Shown piece by piece: positions 54,795 to 63,402 of a stretch of DNA of 64,000 bases. The stretch spans positions 1-64,000 of the forward strand of contig NZ_CCDL010000002.1 of NCBI RefSeq assembly GCF_000724085.1, written 5' to 3'. The first letter of the stretch is position 1, and every line of letters starts with the position of its first letter. The stretch is from Oceanobacillus manasiensis. Lineage in GTDB: Bacteria; Bacillota; Bacilli; Bacillales; Amphibacillaceae. A program made the translations under genes and the position numbers. The notes beneath the pieces are model-generated. The model made no database searches. It was not told where the DNA came from and saw only the letters and a list, made by a program, of their open reading frames with translations.

Positions 54795-55190
54795 ATGCAA
54801 CCATTTATTGATTCACTCATGTATTTTGCAATATCGGTCGTAATCGTATTAATCGGACTTATTATATTTGAGAACATGACAAGAAAATATAAAGACATGG
54901 AAGAAGTTAAGAACGGCAACCAGGCAGTAGCGTTATCTATTGCCGGAAAAATTATTGGGATCTGTATTGTATTAGCATTTGCCATTTATCACAGTATTCA
55001 GATACAGGAAACCATTATTTGGGGACTGTTTGGTGTGCTACTGCAAATGATTGCTTACGGGATATTTGATCTATTTACTAGAAAGTTTTCTGTGGAGGAG
55101 CAATTACGCCAAAATAACCTTGCTGTAGGTATTATTTCCATGGCGGTGTCTATTGGCTTGGCTTTAGTTATCGGTGCATCTATAACATAG
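54795..55190 (+). CDS. DUF350 four-helix membrane protein
   Basis: A 131-residue membrane protein with four hydrophobic segments (about residues 6–26, 45–65, 72–92 and 108–129), matching the DUF350 family. The charged loop after the first helix reads ENMTRKYKDMEEVKNGN, with the typical N-x-AVALS entry to helix two. A small membrane component of unknown function often encoded with spermidine-synthase-like enzymes. The start is ATG at 54795 with AAAAGGAGG; the longer frame upstream lies in the previous gene. Confidence 0.85.
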   Translation: MQPFIDSLMYFAISVVIVLIGLIIFENMTRKYKDMEEVKNGNQAVALSIAGKIIGICIVLAFAIYHSIQIQETIIWGLFGVLLQMIAYGIFDLFTRKFSVEEQLRQNNLAVGIISMAVSIGLALVIGASIT

Positions 55191-55218
55191 TATTATTGTG
55201 ACAGTTATAAACATATCA

Positions 55219-55257
55219 AAATGGCTTCCGCTGGAACATGTCGCGGAAGCCTCATTT
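55219..55257 (+). terminator. Terminator or attenuator between DUF350 and the spermidine-synthase-like gene
   Basis: AATGGCTTCCGC and GCGGAAGCCTCATT form a GC-rich stem with an ATTTATTT tail. The downstream gene has the same direction and no obvious promoter of its own in the remaining 35 bases, so read-through is expected. Confidence 0.65.
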
Positions 55258-55292
55258 ATTTACAGGGAAACAAGGAAGTGGAGTGATCAAAT

Positions 55293-56843
55293 TTGAATGA
55301 TGCAGCTGTGAGAAAGAGTACAATTATTTATTGGGCATCGGGGATTGTCTCCATTTGCGGCATAATATTTGAAGTCTTGTTCGGTGCATTGGGTTCCTAT
55401 ATATTAGGTGATGGCGTAAAGCAATACACGTTAATCATTTCTCTTTTCCTTACTGGTATGGGGATTGGAGCAAGTTTAAGTGAAAAAGTGATGAAAAACC
55501 TTATTATATCTTTTATCTGGGTTGAGTTTGGAGTTGCGATAATTGGTGGCTTCTCCAGTTTTACGATGTTTGGGATCACTGCTATTGCACCTGATGGAAC
55601 AGATGCGTTTTATCTTTACTTTATCACTGCGTTAGTGGGTGCATTGACTGGTTTTGAATTGCCAATATTAATCAGGAAAGCAAACGAGATTGGTGTATCC
55701 CTTAATCGAAGTACTGCAAGAGTCTTATTTTCTGATTATGCCGGAGGCCTTGTTGGTGGACTTTTATTTGTTTTCTTACTGCGTCCACAATTTGGCATGG
55801 TAAAATCAGCATTCTTAGTTGGTTGTATTAACGTAACCGTTGCTTTAATCGTGTTATGGCTGTTCCGTAAAGAAATTAGGAACTTTTCTGTTCATGCCGC
55901 TTGTGGTGGAATCATTGCATTGTCATTAATTCTTGGCCTGTTTTTTGGAGAAGAGCTTGCTTTTAGCTTTGAACAGAAGCTTTATAAAGATCCAATTTTA
56001 CATATGGAGGAAAGCAACTATCAAAAAATAATCCTTACTCAGGATCAGGATGATGTGAGACTTTATTTAGATGGTTCGTTGCAGCTGAGTTCAACAGATG
56101 AGCATCGTTATCACGAAACACTTGTTCATCCTGCGATGTCCTTTGTGAATGAGCCTAAAAACGTGCTGATTTTAGGTGGCGGGGACGGTGTCGCAGCAAA
56201 AGAAGTGCTAAAATATGATTCTTTAGAAAATCTCACATTAGTGGATCTTGACCCAGCAGTAGTGGAGCTCGCAAATGAAAATCGCCAATTATTAGAGTTG
56301 AATGAAGGGGCATTAATGGATCAAAGGGTTACTGTTCATAACATGGATGCCTATGAATACCTCGAGGATAGCGAAGAGTGGTTTGATGTGATTCTTATTG
56401 ATTTGCCAGACCCAAATAATGAGAGTTTAAACAAGCTATATACAAAGGAATTTTACTCGTTGGTAAGGAACCATATGACGGCAGAAGGGGTAATGATGGC
56501 GCAGGGGACGAGTCCCGTTTTCGCAAGAGAGGTATATTGGACGATCTCTGAAACCATTGCTTCAACTGGGCTGAATACGGAAAACCTTCATGTAGATGTT
56601 CCTAGTTTTGGAAATTGGGGTTTTGTCATGGCGAGCAGAGAAGAGATTAAACTTGAAGATGTCACAATTGAACCGGAAACAAAGTTTTTGGATAAGGATA
56701 TGTTAGGTAGTTTAACGCAGTTTGGGAAAGACGAAGATGCCAGTATGGTAGATAAAGACGGTGAGGAAATCACACTGAAACCAAACACCTTGATAGATCC
56801 TCATTTAATTCAAATTTATGAACGTGCATGGGAAAATTACTAA
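55293..56843 (+). CDS. Membrane-anchored spermidine-synthase-like aminopropyltransferase
   Basis: A 516-residue fusion-type protein. Residues about 10–225 form six to seven membrane helices; residues about 230–500 form a spermidine-synthase fold. Cofactor motifs are ILGGGDGVAAKEVLKY (about residues 292–307), LVDLDPAVVELA (about 317–328) and DVILIDLPDPNNESLNKLYT (about 368–387), where the LPDP position replaces the usual DSTDP of soluble SpeE. Whether it makes polyamines or modifies another substrate is not known; no SAM decarboxylase gene is nearby. It starts TTG (AAT GAT GCA follow) behind GGAGTG. Confidence 0.85.
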   Translation: MNDAAVRKSTIIYWASGIVSICGIIFEVLFGALGSYILGDGVKQYTLIISLFLTGMGIGASLSEKVMKNLIISFIWVEFGVAIIGGFSSFTMFGITAIAPDGTDAFYLYFITALVGALTGFELPILIRKANEIGVSLNRSTARVLFSDYAGGLVGGLLFVFLLRPQFGMVKSAFLVGCINVTVALIVLWLFRKEIRNFSVHAACGGIIALSLILGLFFGEELAFSFEQKLYKDPILHMEESNYQKIILTQDQDDVRLYLDGSLQLSSTDEHRYHETLVHPAMSFVNEPKNVLILGGGDGVAAKEVLKYDSLENLTLVDLDPAVVELANENRQLLELNEGALMDQRVTVHNMDAYEYLEDSEEWFDVILIDLPDPNNESLNKLYTKEFYSLVRNHMTAEGVMMAQGTSPVFAREVYWTISETIASTGLNTENLHVDVPSFGNWGFVMASREEIKLEDVTIEPETKFLDKDMLGSLTQFGKDEDASMVDKDGEEITLKPNTLIDPHLIQIYERAWENY

Positions 56844-56912
56844 ACGGGTAAAGGAATAGAGAACTCTTTATAGAAGTAGTAGGGAGACAATCTTTAATAA
56901 AAGGAGCGAAAT

Positions 56913-57596
56913 ATGATGAAAGTATCTTATCATGGACATTCTGTAGTTAAGGTTGAGACCGGAACAAAAACGATTCTCTTTGATCCATTTATCTCAGGTA
57001 ATGAGGCATGTGATTTGGATGCAGACACGATTAAGGCAGATGTTATTTTACTCACACACGGACACAATGATCATGTGGGTGATACGTTTGAAATTGCCAA
57101 AAGAAGCAATGCCTTGGTTATAGCGCCAAACGAACTTGCAGAGTACTTAGGGAATAAAGGGTTAAAGACACATCCGATGCATATTGGTGGGAAACACAAT
57201 TTTGATTTCGGACAAGTGAAATTCACCCAGGCATTTCACGGATCTGCATACACCCAAGAGGATGGTTCAACAGTTTACACAGGTATGCCAGCAGGTATTT
57301 TACTAACAATAGATGGCAAAACCATCTATCATGTGGGAGACACAGGCCTATTCTCTGACTTGAAATTAATTGGTGAGATGAATGATATCGATGTCGCATT
57401 CGTACCAATTGGTGACAACTTTACCATGGGGCCAGAAGATGCCCTCGTTGCGACGAAATGGATAAACGCTAAAACCACCGTGCCAGTGCACTACAATACC
57501 TTTCCTGTAATCGAACAAGATCCTGACGCATTTGCTGAGAAAGTAAGTGTAGGAGAAGGGAAAGCGATGAAAATTGGCGATGTTTTGGAGTTGTAG
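56913..57596 (+). CDS. ytkL: YtkL-like metal-dependent hydrolase (UPF0173)
   Basis: A 227-residue metallo-beta-lactamase-fold protein of the UPF0173 family, the same length as B. subtilis YtkL. Metal motifs are [11 protein letters not shown] at the start, [11 protein letters not shown] (about residues 50–60), [10 protein letters not shown] (about 143–152) and the late VPVHYNTFP. The substrate is unknown. It lies 69 bases after the spermidine-synthase-like gene with its own SD (AAGGAG) and may be the last gene of that transcript. Confidence 0.9.
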   Translation: MMKVSYHGHSVVKVETGTKTILFDPFISGNEACDLDADTIKADVILLTHGHNDHVGDTFEIAKRSNALVIAPNELAEYLGNKGLKTHPMHIGGKHNFDFGQVKFTQAFHGSAYTQEDGSTVYTGMPAGILLTIDGKTIYHVGDTGLFSDLKLIGEMNDIDVAFVPIGDNFTMGPEDALVATKWINAKTTVPVHYNTFPVIEQDPDAFAEKVSVGEGKAMKIGDVLEL

Positions 57597-57610
57597 ATAA
57601 AACCATAATG

Positions 57611-57643
57611 AAAGGCTTGGATGTTGTATCCAAGCCTTTTTTC
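57611..57643. terminator. Terminator after ytkL
   Basis: AAAGGCTTGGAT and ATCCAAGCCTTT form a 12-bp stem with TTT tail; it can also serve the convergent pseudopilin gene. Confidence 0.9.
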
Positions 57644-57668
57644 ACGATATAAATTTCCAAATTTCTTA

Positions 57669-58562
57669 TTATGGAAGATAATGTTGCCAGCCATTTATTG
57701 TAATGGTTGCCCCTTTATGGAGTGCTAACCTTTTTTCATCCCTAATTACTATTGGTCCCCCCGTTTTTAAGCGACTGTCTTTCTTTAATTTAAGATCATG
57801 ATTAAATGTTCCAGCCCCGCCAATATCCAAAAGGCTATTTTTAGCAAGGTCTACTTTTCCATCAAATTGTGCAGATCCACGTACTATTAAGGTTACACCA
57901 TCATGCTGAAGGGAGAGAGACTCTGTTGCATGTAATGCCCCAGTTATTTCATACGTATCATTTGGACAAATTCCTTTCATTAATTTAACTTTCTTTGTCA
58001 GCATCAAGGAACCTTCTACTTTACATGATAGCGTGTCGCCAGGTTCTTCATCTGGCTCTGGTTCAGTTTCTTCTTCAGGGTCTGGTTCACTAGGCTCTTC
58101 TTCCGGATCCGGATTGCTAGGTTCCTCTTCTGGTTTTTGTTCTATCGGTATATCTAGAGAAACAGTTTTTTTCTTCCAGCTTGTTTTTATTTCGGTAGAA
58201 CCGCCTTGATCACTAGTGGCAGTTATCACAATTGGTAGTGTATTCTGTCCCTCTTTAATAATAATACAACCCTCTTCATCAACATCTAGTATATCTTCAC
58301 TGTCAAATGATATAGTAATTCCTTTTAGGGGATCTCTAGCACAGATTCTCTCTTCTCCTTTAAAAAAATCATGCTTCATTTCAGCAGCTATAACATTTAA
58401 TGTCTGTTTTGTTCTTATATCGCCTTCTGATTTTTCTTCCGCACTAAACATCTGTGTGAAAATTGTGGAAGATAGTGCAATAACAATTGCTAGTAACCCG
58501 ATGGCAGCAAGAAGTTCGACGAGTGTGATTCCTTTTTCATTATTAAGTTGACGAAAATTCAT
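57669..58562 (-). CDS. Pseudopilin-like protein with Glu/Pro/Asp linker and solenoid-like C-terminal domain
   Basis: A 297-residue secreted pilin-like protein. The class III leader is NNEKG|ITLVELLAAIGLLA, with the Glu5 equivalent present. A small globular part covers about residues 40–142, with cysteines at 74 and 99. A linker of three 9-residue repeats EEEPSxPDP follows (residues 145–171). The C-terminal domain (about residues 178–297) has short alternating strands and turns about 18–20 residues apart (VEGSLMLTKKVKL, LIVRGSAQFDGKVDLA, LDIGGAGTFNHDLKL), suggestive of a beta-solenoid of the polymer-forming/bactofilin kind. Divergent from the pilus operon. Inferred to be a minor, possibly tip-located pilin; no family name recognised. 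Confidence 0.8.
   Translation of the reverse strand: MNFRQLNNEKGITLVELLAAIGLLAIVIALSSTIFTQMFSAEEKSEGDIRTKQTLNVIAAEMKHDFFKGEERICARDPLKGITISFDSEDILDVDEEGCIIIKEGQNTLPIVITATSDQGGSTEIKTSWKKKTVSLDIPIEQKPEEEPSNPDPEEEPSEPDPEEETEPEPDEEPGDTLSCKVEGSLMLTKKVKLMKGICPNDTYEITGALHATESLSLQHDGVTLIVRGSAQFDGKVDLAKNSLLDIGGAGTFNHDLKLKKDSRLKTGGPIVIRDEKRLALHKGATITINGWQHYLP
58050..58130 (-). repeat. Three 27-bp tandem repeats encoding the Glu/Pro/Asp linker
   Basis: Three in-frame units code for EEEPSNPDP, EEEPSEPDP and EEETEPEPD. The units are degenerate at the DNA level but keep the 27-base period, so copy number could vary between strains without a frameshift. Confidence 0.8.
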
Positions 58563-58613
58563 ATTTTCACATCCAATTAAGTGCTATAATAGGATAAAAG
58601 TCACACGTGAGGC

Positions 58614-59066
58614 GTGAATATTGTAATGTATAAAAAAACATTTGATAATAATAGTGGTTTTACCCTTATAGAAATTATAGCATCAATCGCACTGCTCGCA
58701 CTAGTTATAACTTTACTCTTGCCAATATTTCCACAAATTTTGCAGTGGACTAGTAATACGGAAAATAAACTTACTGCTAGTAATTTAATAGGACAAGTGG
58801 CCTATGATTTAGAAAAGGAAAGTATCGATTTTTCTAATATAAATGAATGTGAAGAAAAAACAACTGGACATGAAACACAAATCTCTTCAAGTTATAAAAT
58901 TAATAGCAAAGATTATATAGGTACATACCAACTGTGCGAGGGGACCGAGGAAGAAATGTTTTTAGGGCTCTACCGAGCAAGAATAAAAGTGTATGAGAAA
59001 GGTGGAAAGACTCCTATAAATGAGTCCTTTACATACTTAATAGAAAATGAAGAAGGTGTGGATTAG
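58614..59066 (+). CDS. Minor prepilin (type IV pilin-like)
   Basis: A 150-residue prepilin-like protein with cleavage site NNSG|FTLIEIIASIALLALV, the Glu5 present and the usual hydrophobic N-terminal helix. The globular part has two cysteines (about residues 83 and 107) that may pair. The start is not certain: the frame opens with GTG at 58614, next to TGAGG, while ATG at 58626 is about 13 bases from it. A TATAAT at 58585 suggests a promoter in the 51-base gap to the divergent pseudopilin gene. First gene of the pilus operon seen here. Confidence 0.82.
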   Translation: MNIVMYKKTFDNNSGFTLIEIIASIALLALVITLLLPIFPQILQWTSNTENKLTASNLIGQVAYDLEKESIDFSNINECEEKTTGHETQISSSYKINSKDYIGTYQLCEGTEEEMFLGLYRARIKVYEKGGKTPINESFTYLIENEEGVD

Positions 59067-59068
59067 CT

Positions 59069-59506
59069 ATGGGCTTAAAGGGTGAAAAAGGTGCAGCACT
59101 TGTATTAACACTTTTAATAATTACTTTAATATTACTATTTATAACAACATTGTCTGGACAAGTTATTCAAACAACTAAGCAGATTACAACAGTGGAAAAA
59201 CGAACTGACGCAGAATTAGTAGCACAAATGGGGATTGATTATGTACAAGCTGTATTGGATATGTACACATATAATGAAGAACAGAATGCCTTAGAATATT
59301 TACAAGAAAGATTAGAAGGCACTTTGTCAATATCTAGTTTAGAGCACCCAGAAGTTATTCTTGGGGATGGTAGACGGTTTGAAATTAACTTGCCTGACCC
59401 ACCAGCTAAAGTAGAAGATGGTTTAGAGGTAGAGTACAAGATTTATGGCACTGCTCAAGGTCAAACAGTTAGAACAGATGATACCATCACCATTAATAAA
59501 GAATAG
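59069..59506 (+). CDS. PilX-like minor pilin component
   Basis: A 145-residue protein starting LKGEKGAALVLTLLIITLILL, the PilX N-terminal type: Gly before the cleavage point but no FTLxE sequence. A GspK/PilX-like role in pilus initiation or adhesion is inferred. The rest (about residues 35–145) is a soluble, acidic domain without cysteines. It starts two bases after the stop of the previous gene, so it is coupled to it, and is followed 16 bases later by pilB. Confidence 0.78.
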   Translation: MGLKGEKGAALVLTLLIITLILLFITTLSGQVIQTTKQITTVEKRTDAELVAQMGIDYVQAVLDMYTYNEEQNALEYLQERLEGTLSISSLEHPEVILGDGRRFEINLPDPPAKVEDGLEVEYKIYGTAQGQTVRTDDTITINKE

Positions 59507-59522
59507 AAAGGACTGAACCACA

Positions 59523-61148
59523 ATGATCACACGTAAACGCCTAGGTGACTTACTCCGCGATGCGGGACTCGTTAATGAACAACAAATTAATGAGGCACTG
59601 GAAAATAAAAAAAGCAATCAAAAGCTTGGTGACGCGCTCTTAGAACACGGATTTATTACAGAGAAACAGCTCATTGAAGTGCTGGAATTCCAGCTTGGTA
59701 TTCCGCATGTTTCGTTATATAGGTATCCGATTGATGAAAATGTCCTTCAATTTGTAACAAGGGAGTCAGCCCAGCAAAATTTAATTATGCCATTACAAAT
59801 TAGTGGGACGGAATTAATGGTTGCGATGAAGGATCCAATGGATTACTTTGTTATCGATGATTTGGAAATGGAAACAGGGTTTAGTATTTCCCCGGTAATA
59901 GCTGCCAAGGATGATATTCTTTTTGCCATCAACAAATACTACTATAAAAATGAACCCGAAATGATAGAAAATCAGAATAATGGTGAAGCTGAGGCGCCAA
60001 TTATTCAATTATTTGACCAGCTGCTTACGACTGCTGTTCAGCTGAAAGCAAGTGATATACATATCGATCCCCAGGAGGCTGCGGTTCAGGTACGCTACAG
60101 AATTGACGGGAAGCTGCAAACAGAAAAAATTGTTGCCAAGCAGATGCAAAATGCACTCATTGCTCGCATAAAGATTTTGGCTAACTTAAATATTACCCAG
60201 ACAAGACTACCTCAGGATGGAAGAATTAGAACAACGGTAGGGCTAACACCAGTTGATTTACGGATTTCTTGTTTACCCACAGTGTTTGGAGAAAAAATTG
60301 TAATCCGGCTTCTAGACTTAAATCAAGCATTAAAGAAGGTTAATGAGTTAGATTTCTCACAGGCAAACTTGAAAAAATATGAAGATTTGATACACCGTCC
60401 TTCAGGCCTGGTGTTATTGACAGGCCCTACAGGTTCGGGAAAAACTTCCACTTTATATGCCGCGTTACATCAATTGAATTCTGATGAAGTTAATATTGTA
60501 ACAGTAGAAGACCCTGTAGAGTATCAATTAGAGGGGATCAACCAGGTACAAGTGAACAGTTCTGTTGGTTTAACCTTTTCAAGTGGCTTACGTTCTATTT
60601 TGCGGCAGGATCCTAACATCATTATGGTGGGAGAAATTCGCGACCAGGAAACAGCAGAAATTGCGATTCGTGCTTCCTTAACAGGTCACCTCGTTTTTAG
60701 TACCTTGCACACGAATAGTGCTGTGGATGCAATTCCTCGATTAATTGATATGGGAATTGAGCCATATTTAGTTGTTTCTTCTTTGTCGGGTGTCGTCGCC
60801 CAGCGGCTAGTTCGTAAGCTGTGCAGAGATTGTTTGATAGAGCGTCCAGCAACAGATATGGAAAGAGAGATCTTTGAGAAAAATGAAATGAATGTAGAAC
60901 ACGTCTACGATAGTGAAGGGTGTTCGGTTTGCCACCAGAGGGGCTATCGAGGAAGAATTGCTGTCCAAGAGGTTGTCGTCATTGATGATACAATCAGAGG
61001 AATGCTCTTGAATAGTGGCTCAATGAATGATATTAGAGCGTATTTAGACAAGCAAGGGACGGCTTTTCTTATAAAAGATGGGCTACAAAAAATTAAAGAA
61101 GGTAAAACGTCGATGGAAGAAATTATGCAAGTATCCATTCGACTATAG
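59523..61148 (+). CDS. pilB: Type IV pilus assembly ATPase PilB (GspE family) with MshEN-like N-terminus
   Basis: A hexameric motor that drives pilus extension, 541 aa. Residues 5–57 are an MshEN-type pair of 24-residue motifs (RLGDLLRDAG..., KLGDALLEHG... ending in Gln57), the kind that binds c-di-GMP in MshE. Walker A GPTGSGKTSTLYAAL lies at about residues 302–316, and Walker B with IIMVGEIRDQETAE at about residues 364–377. A zinc tetracysteine is formed by CRDC and CSVC (about residues 433–475). The tetracysteine and MshEN distinguish it from PilT and from the shorter competence ATPase ComGA. SD AAAGGA precedes the ATG. Confidence 0.93.
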   Translation: MITRKRLGDLLRDAGLVNEQQINEALENKKSNQKLGDALLEHGFITEKQLIEVLEFQLGIPHVSLYRYPIDENVLQFVTRESAQQNLIMPLQISGTELMVAMKDPMDYFVIDDLEMETGFSISPVIAAKDDILFAINKYYYKNEPEMIENQNNGEAEAPIIQLFDQLLTTAVQLKASDIHIDPQEAAVQVRYRIDGKLQTEKIVAKQMQNALIARIKILANLNITQTRLPQDGRIRTTVGLTPVDLRISCLPTVFGEKIVIRLLDLNQALKKVNELDFSQANLKKYEDLIHRPSGLVLLTGPTGSGKTSTLYAALHQLNSDEVNIVTVEDPVEYQLEGINQVQVNSSVGLTFSSGLRSILRQDPNIIMVGEIRDQETAEIAIRASLTGHLVFSTLHTNSAVDAIPRLIDMGIEPYLVVSSLSGVVAQRLVRKLCRDCLIERPATDMEREIFEKNEMNVEHVYDSEGCSVCHQRGYRGRIAVQEVVVIDDTIRGMLLNSGSMNDIRAYLDKQGTAFLIKDGLQKIKEGKTSMEEIMQVSIRL

Positions 61149-61160
61149 GGAGTTGATAGA

Positions 61161-62201
61161 ATGCGAGAAATAATTGAAGGATGGCTTACAGATGCTTATA
61201 ATCAGAATGCATCTGATGTACATTTAACCATCGGAAAAGCGCCCATTTTCCGGGTGAATGGTAGGTTAATGGAACAGGACATGCCTCGAATTAAGCCATC
61301 TGAGACGAAACAAATCCTGCAAGCCATCCTACCACAAGATTTATGGGACACATTGGAGAGGAATAGAGAATTAGATTTTTCTTACGGTATACAGGGTGTC
61401 TCCCGTTTTCGTATAAATACCTTTTATCAGCGCGGAGAACTGTCATTGGCGATTCGAATTATCCCGAATCACATCCCATCAATTGAGGAACTAAATCTTC
61501 CTGTTGTTGCAAAAGAAATTGTCCAAGAACCCCAAGGGCTTGTGTTGGTTACTGGTCCTACAGGAAGTGGAAAAAGTACGACGCTTGCTTCCATGATTCA
61601 TTATATTAATCAAACAATGGAAAAGCATATCATCACATTAGAAGATCCGATTGAATACATGCATTCCCATAATAAATCAATTATTGATCAACGTGAGATT
61701 GGGTTTGATACGAATAGTTTTGTAAATGGTCTAAGGGCTAGTCTTCGACAGGATCCCGACATCATTTTACTTGGAGAAATGCGAGACTTAGAGACCATTT
61801 CGACTGCTATTACTGCTGCAGAAACAGGTCATCTCGTATTAGGAACATTACATACTACAGACGCCGTTTCAACAATCGAGCGAATTATTGATGTTTTCCC
61901 GCCAGCACAGCAGACGCAAATACGAATTCAGCTGTCTACTATTTTAAAGGCAGTCATTTCTCAGCGATTACTAGTAACAAGAGACGGATCTGGAAGAAGA
62001 GCAGCAACAGAGGTGCTTCGGAATACTTCAGCTGTCAAAAACCTAATACGAAACGAAAAGTTACATCAAGTTCAAAATGTGTTACAGACTTCTAGAGACC
62101 AAGGGATGCATACATTGGAGATGGAATTAAGACGACTTCTGCAAGAAGACCAAATTTCCATGGAAGCTGCAGCGCCGTATATGCAAGGAGGGAACTCCTA
62201 G
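61161..62201 (+). CDS. pilT: Type IV pilus retraction ATPase PilT
   Basis: A 346-residue retraction motor. It starts with the PilT PAS-like domain (NASDVHLTIGKAPIFRVNGRL), has the AIRIIPNHIPSIEELNLP linker, Walker A VTGPTGSGKSTTLASM (about residues 130–145), Walker B LLGEMRDLETIS (about residues 198–209) and the PilT-typical HTTDAVSTIERIIDVFP. Its presence implies dynamic pili able to retract (twitching, DNA uptake or surface sensing), which the Bacillus competence pseudopilus lacks. It starts 12 bases after pilB and ends one base before pilC. Confidence 0.94.
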   Translation: MREIIEGWLTDAYNQNASDVHLTIGKAPIFRVNGRLMEQDMPRIKPSETKQILQAILPQDLWDTLERNRELDFSYGIQGVSRFRINTFYQRGELSLAIRIIPNHIPSIEELNLPVVAKEIVQEPQGLVLVTGPTGSGKSTTLASMIHYINQTMEKHIITLEDPIEYMHSHNKSIIDQREIGFDTNSFVNGLRASLRQDPDIILLGEMRDLETISTAITAAETGHLVLGTLHTTDAVSTIERIIDVFPPAQQTQIRIQLSTILKAVISQRLLVTRDGSGRRAATEVLRNTSAVKNLIRNEKLHQVQNVLQTSRDQGMHTLEMELRRLLQEDQISMEAAAPYMQGGNS

Positions 62202-62202
62202 T

Positions 62203-63402
62203 ATGGACTTTCAATATGTTGGCAAACGAATGTCCGGAGAGCGGATAAAAGGAAAAATTGATGCCGATTCCAAACAGTTAGCGTTAAATGAGCTGGAGAA
62301 ACAAGGTCTACTCATTACGCAAATTGAGGAAACAAAACCTTGGAACAAAGATATTATTTTAAACAAGCGTGTTAAAAACAAAGATTTTGTTCTGTTTCTG
62401 AGACAATATTCCACATTGATTCATGCTGGTATACCCATTTCTGAAGCAACCATTACAATGTCAAAACAAACCGATAATTATGCGCTTCGTACAACTTTAG
62501 AAGATATGGTAAAACAATTGGAGCAGGGAGTCTCTCTATCTACTGCAGCAGCAAAGCATCCTAACATTTTTCCCATGTTAATCGTAAACATGATTCATGC
62601 AGGAGAAGTGAGCGGTAAGCTAGATGAAATTCTTAACCAAATGGCAGATTACTATGAAAAAGAATATCGAAATAAACAAAAAGTAGTTTCTGCACTGCTT
62701 TATCCAAGTGTAGTAGGTGTCATAACCTTGATGTTGAGTATTTTTTTACTCGTGTTTATCGTGCCGCAATTCGTTACCATGTTTAATTCCTTTGGAGAAG
62801 AAATACCACCTTACACGCAATTTATTTTGAACCTTAGTGATTGGCTAGCGGTATATTGGTGGAGCATTGCCCTCTTAATCGTATTATTAGTTTTTCTTGG
62901 CAAATATATGCTAAGATATGATAGTTTTCGCTATCGAATTGATACATATAAGCTGCGCTTTCCTTTCCTTGGCGTGCTTGCACATAAAGGCGCATTAGTG
63001 CGGATGACGCAAACACTAAGCACATTGGTGAACAGTGCTGTTCCTATTTTGGAAGCAGTAGAAATAACGGAAAAGGTTGTTGGGAACAGGGTGATTCAGG
63101 ATGTGTTATCTTCCTCTAAGGAAACCCTTCAACAAGGTGAATCGATTACAAAGCCGATGAAAAATCACTGGGTAATACCACCTTTAATTATTCAAATGAT
63201 GCAAATTGGCGAAAGAACAGGTACATTGGACCAGATGCTAGCAAAAGCGGCTTCCTTTTATGAAGAAGAAGTAGAGCAGCTGTCAAACCGGATTAAAACA
63301 TTGATAGAGCCACTTATGATCATCGTACTTACTGTCATAGTAGGGGGCATTATATCTGCAGTCGTTATTCCAATGTTTTCTATGTTCGAAAATTTACAAT
63401 AA
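62203..63402 (+). CDS. pilC: Type IV pilus inner-membrane platform protein PilC (GspF family)
   Basis: A 399-residue T2SSF protein with the usual two tandem domains (about residues 65–190 and 265–390), three membrane helices (about 165–190, 215–235 and 370–393) and conserved FLRQYSTLIHAGIPISEA and GALVRMTQTLSTLVNSAVPILEA. It links the PilB/PilT motors to the pilin being assembled. Directly downstream of pilT, with GGAGGGAAC as SD inside the pilT end. Confidence 0.93.
   Translation: MDFQYVGKRMSGERIKGKIDADSKQLALNELEKQGLLITQIEETKPWNKDIILNKRVKNKDFVLFLRQYSTLIHAGIPISEATITMSKQTDNYALRTTLEDMVKQLEQGVSLSTAAAKHPNIFPMLIVNMIHAGEVSGKLDEILNQMADYYEKEYRNKQKVVSALLYPSVVGVITLMLSIFLLVFIVPQFVTMFNSFGEEIPPYTQFILNLSDWLAVYWWSIALLIVLLVFLGKYMLRYDSFRYRIDTYKLRFPFLGVLAHKGALVRMTQTLSTLVNSAVPILEAVEITEKVVGNRVIQDVLSSSKETLQQGESITKPMKNHWVIPPLIIQMMQIGERTGTLDQMLAKAASFYEEEVEQLSNRIKTLIEPLMIIVLTVIVGGIISAVVIPMFSMFENLQ

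Noticed and set aside
58050-58130. CRISPR-like or mobile repeat
   Set aside because: The three 27-bp units are contiguous, in frame and code for an acidic linker; there are no spacers or cas genes.
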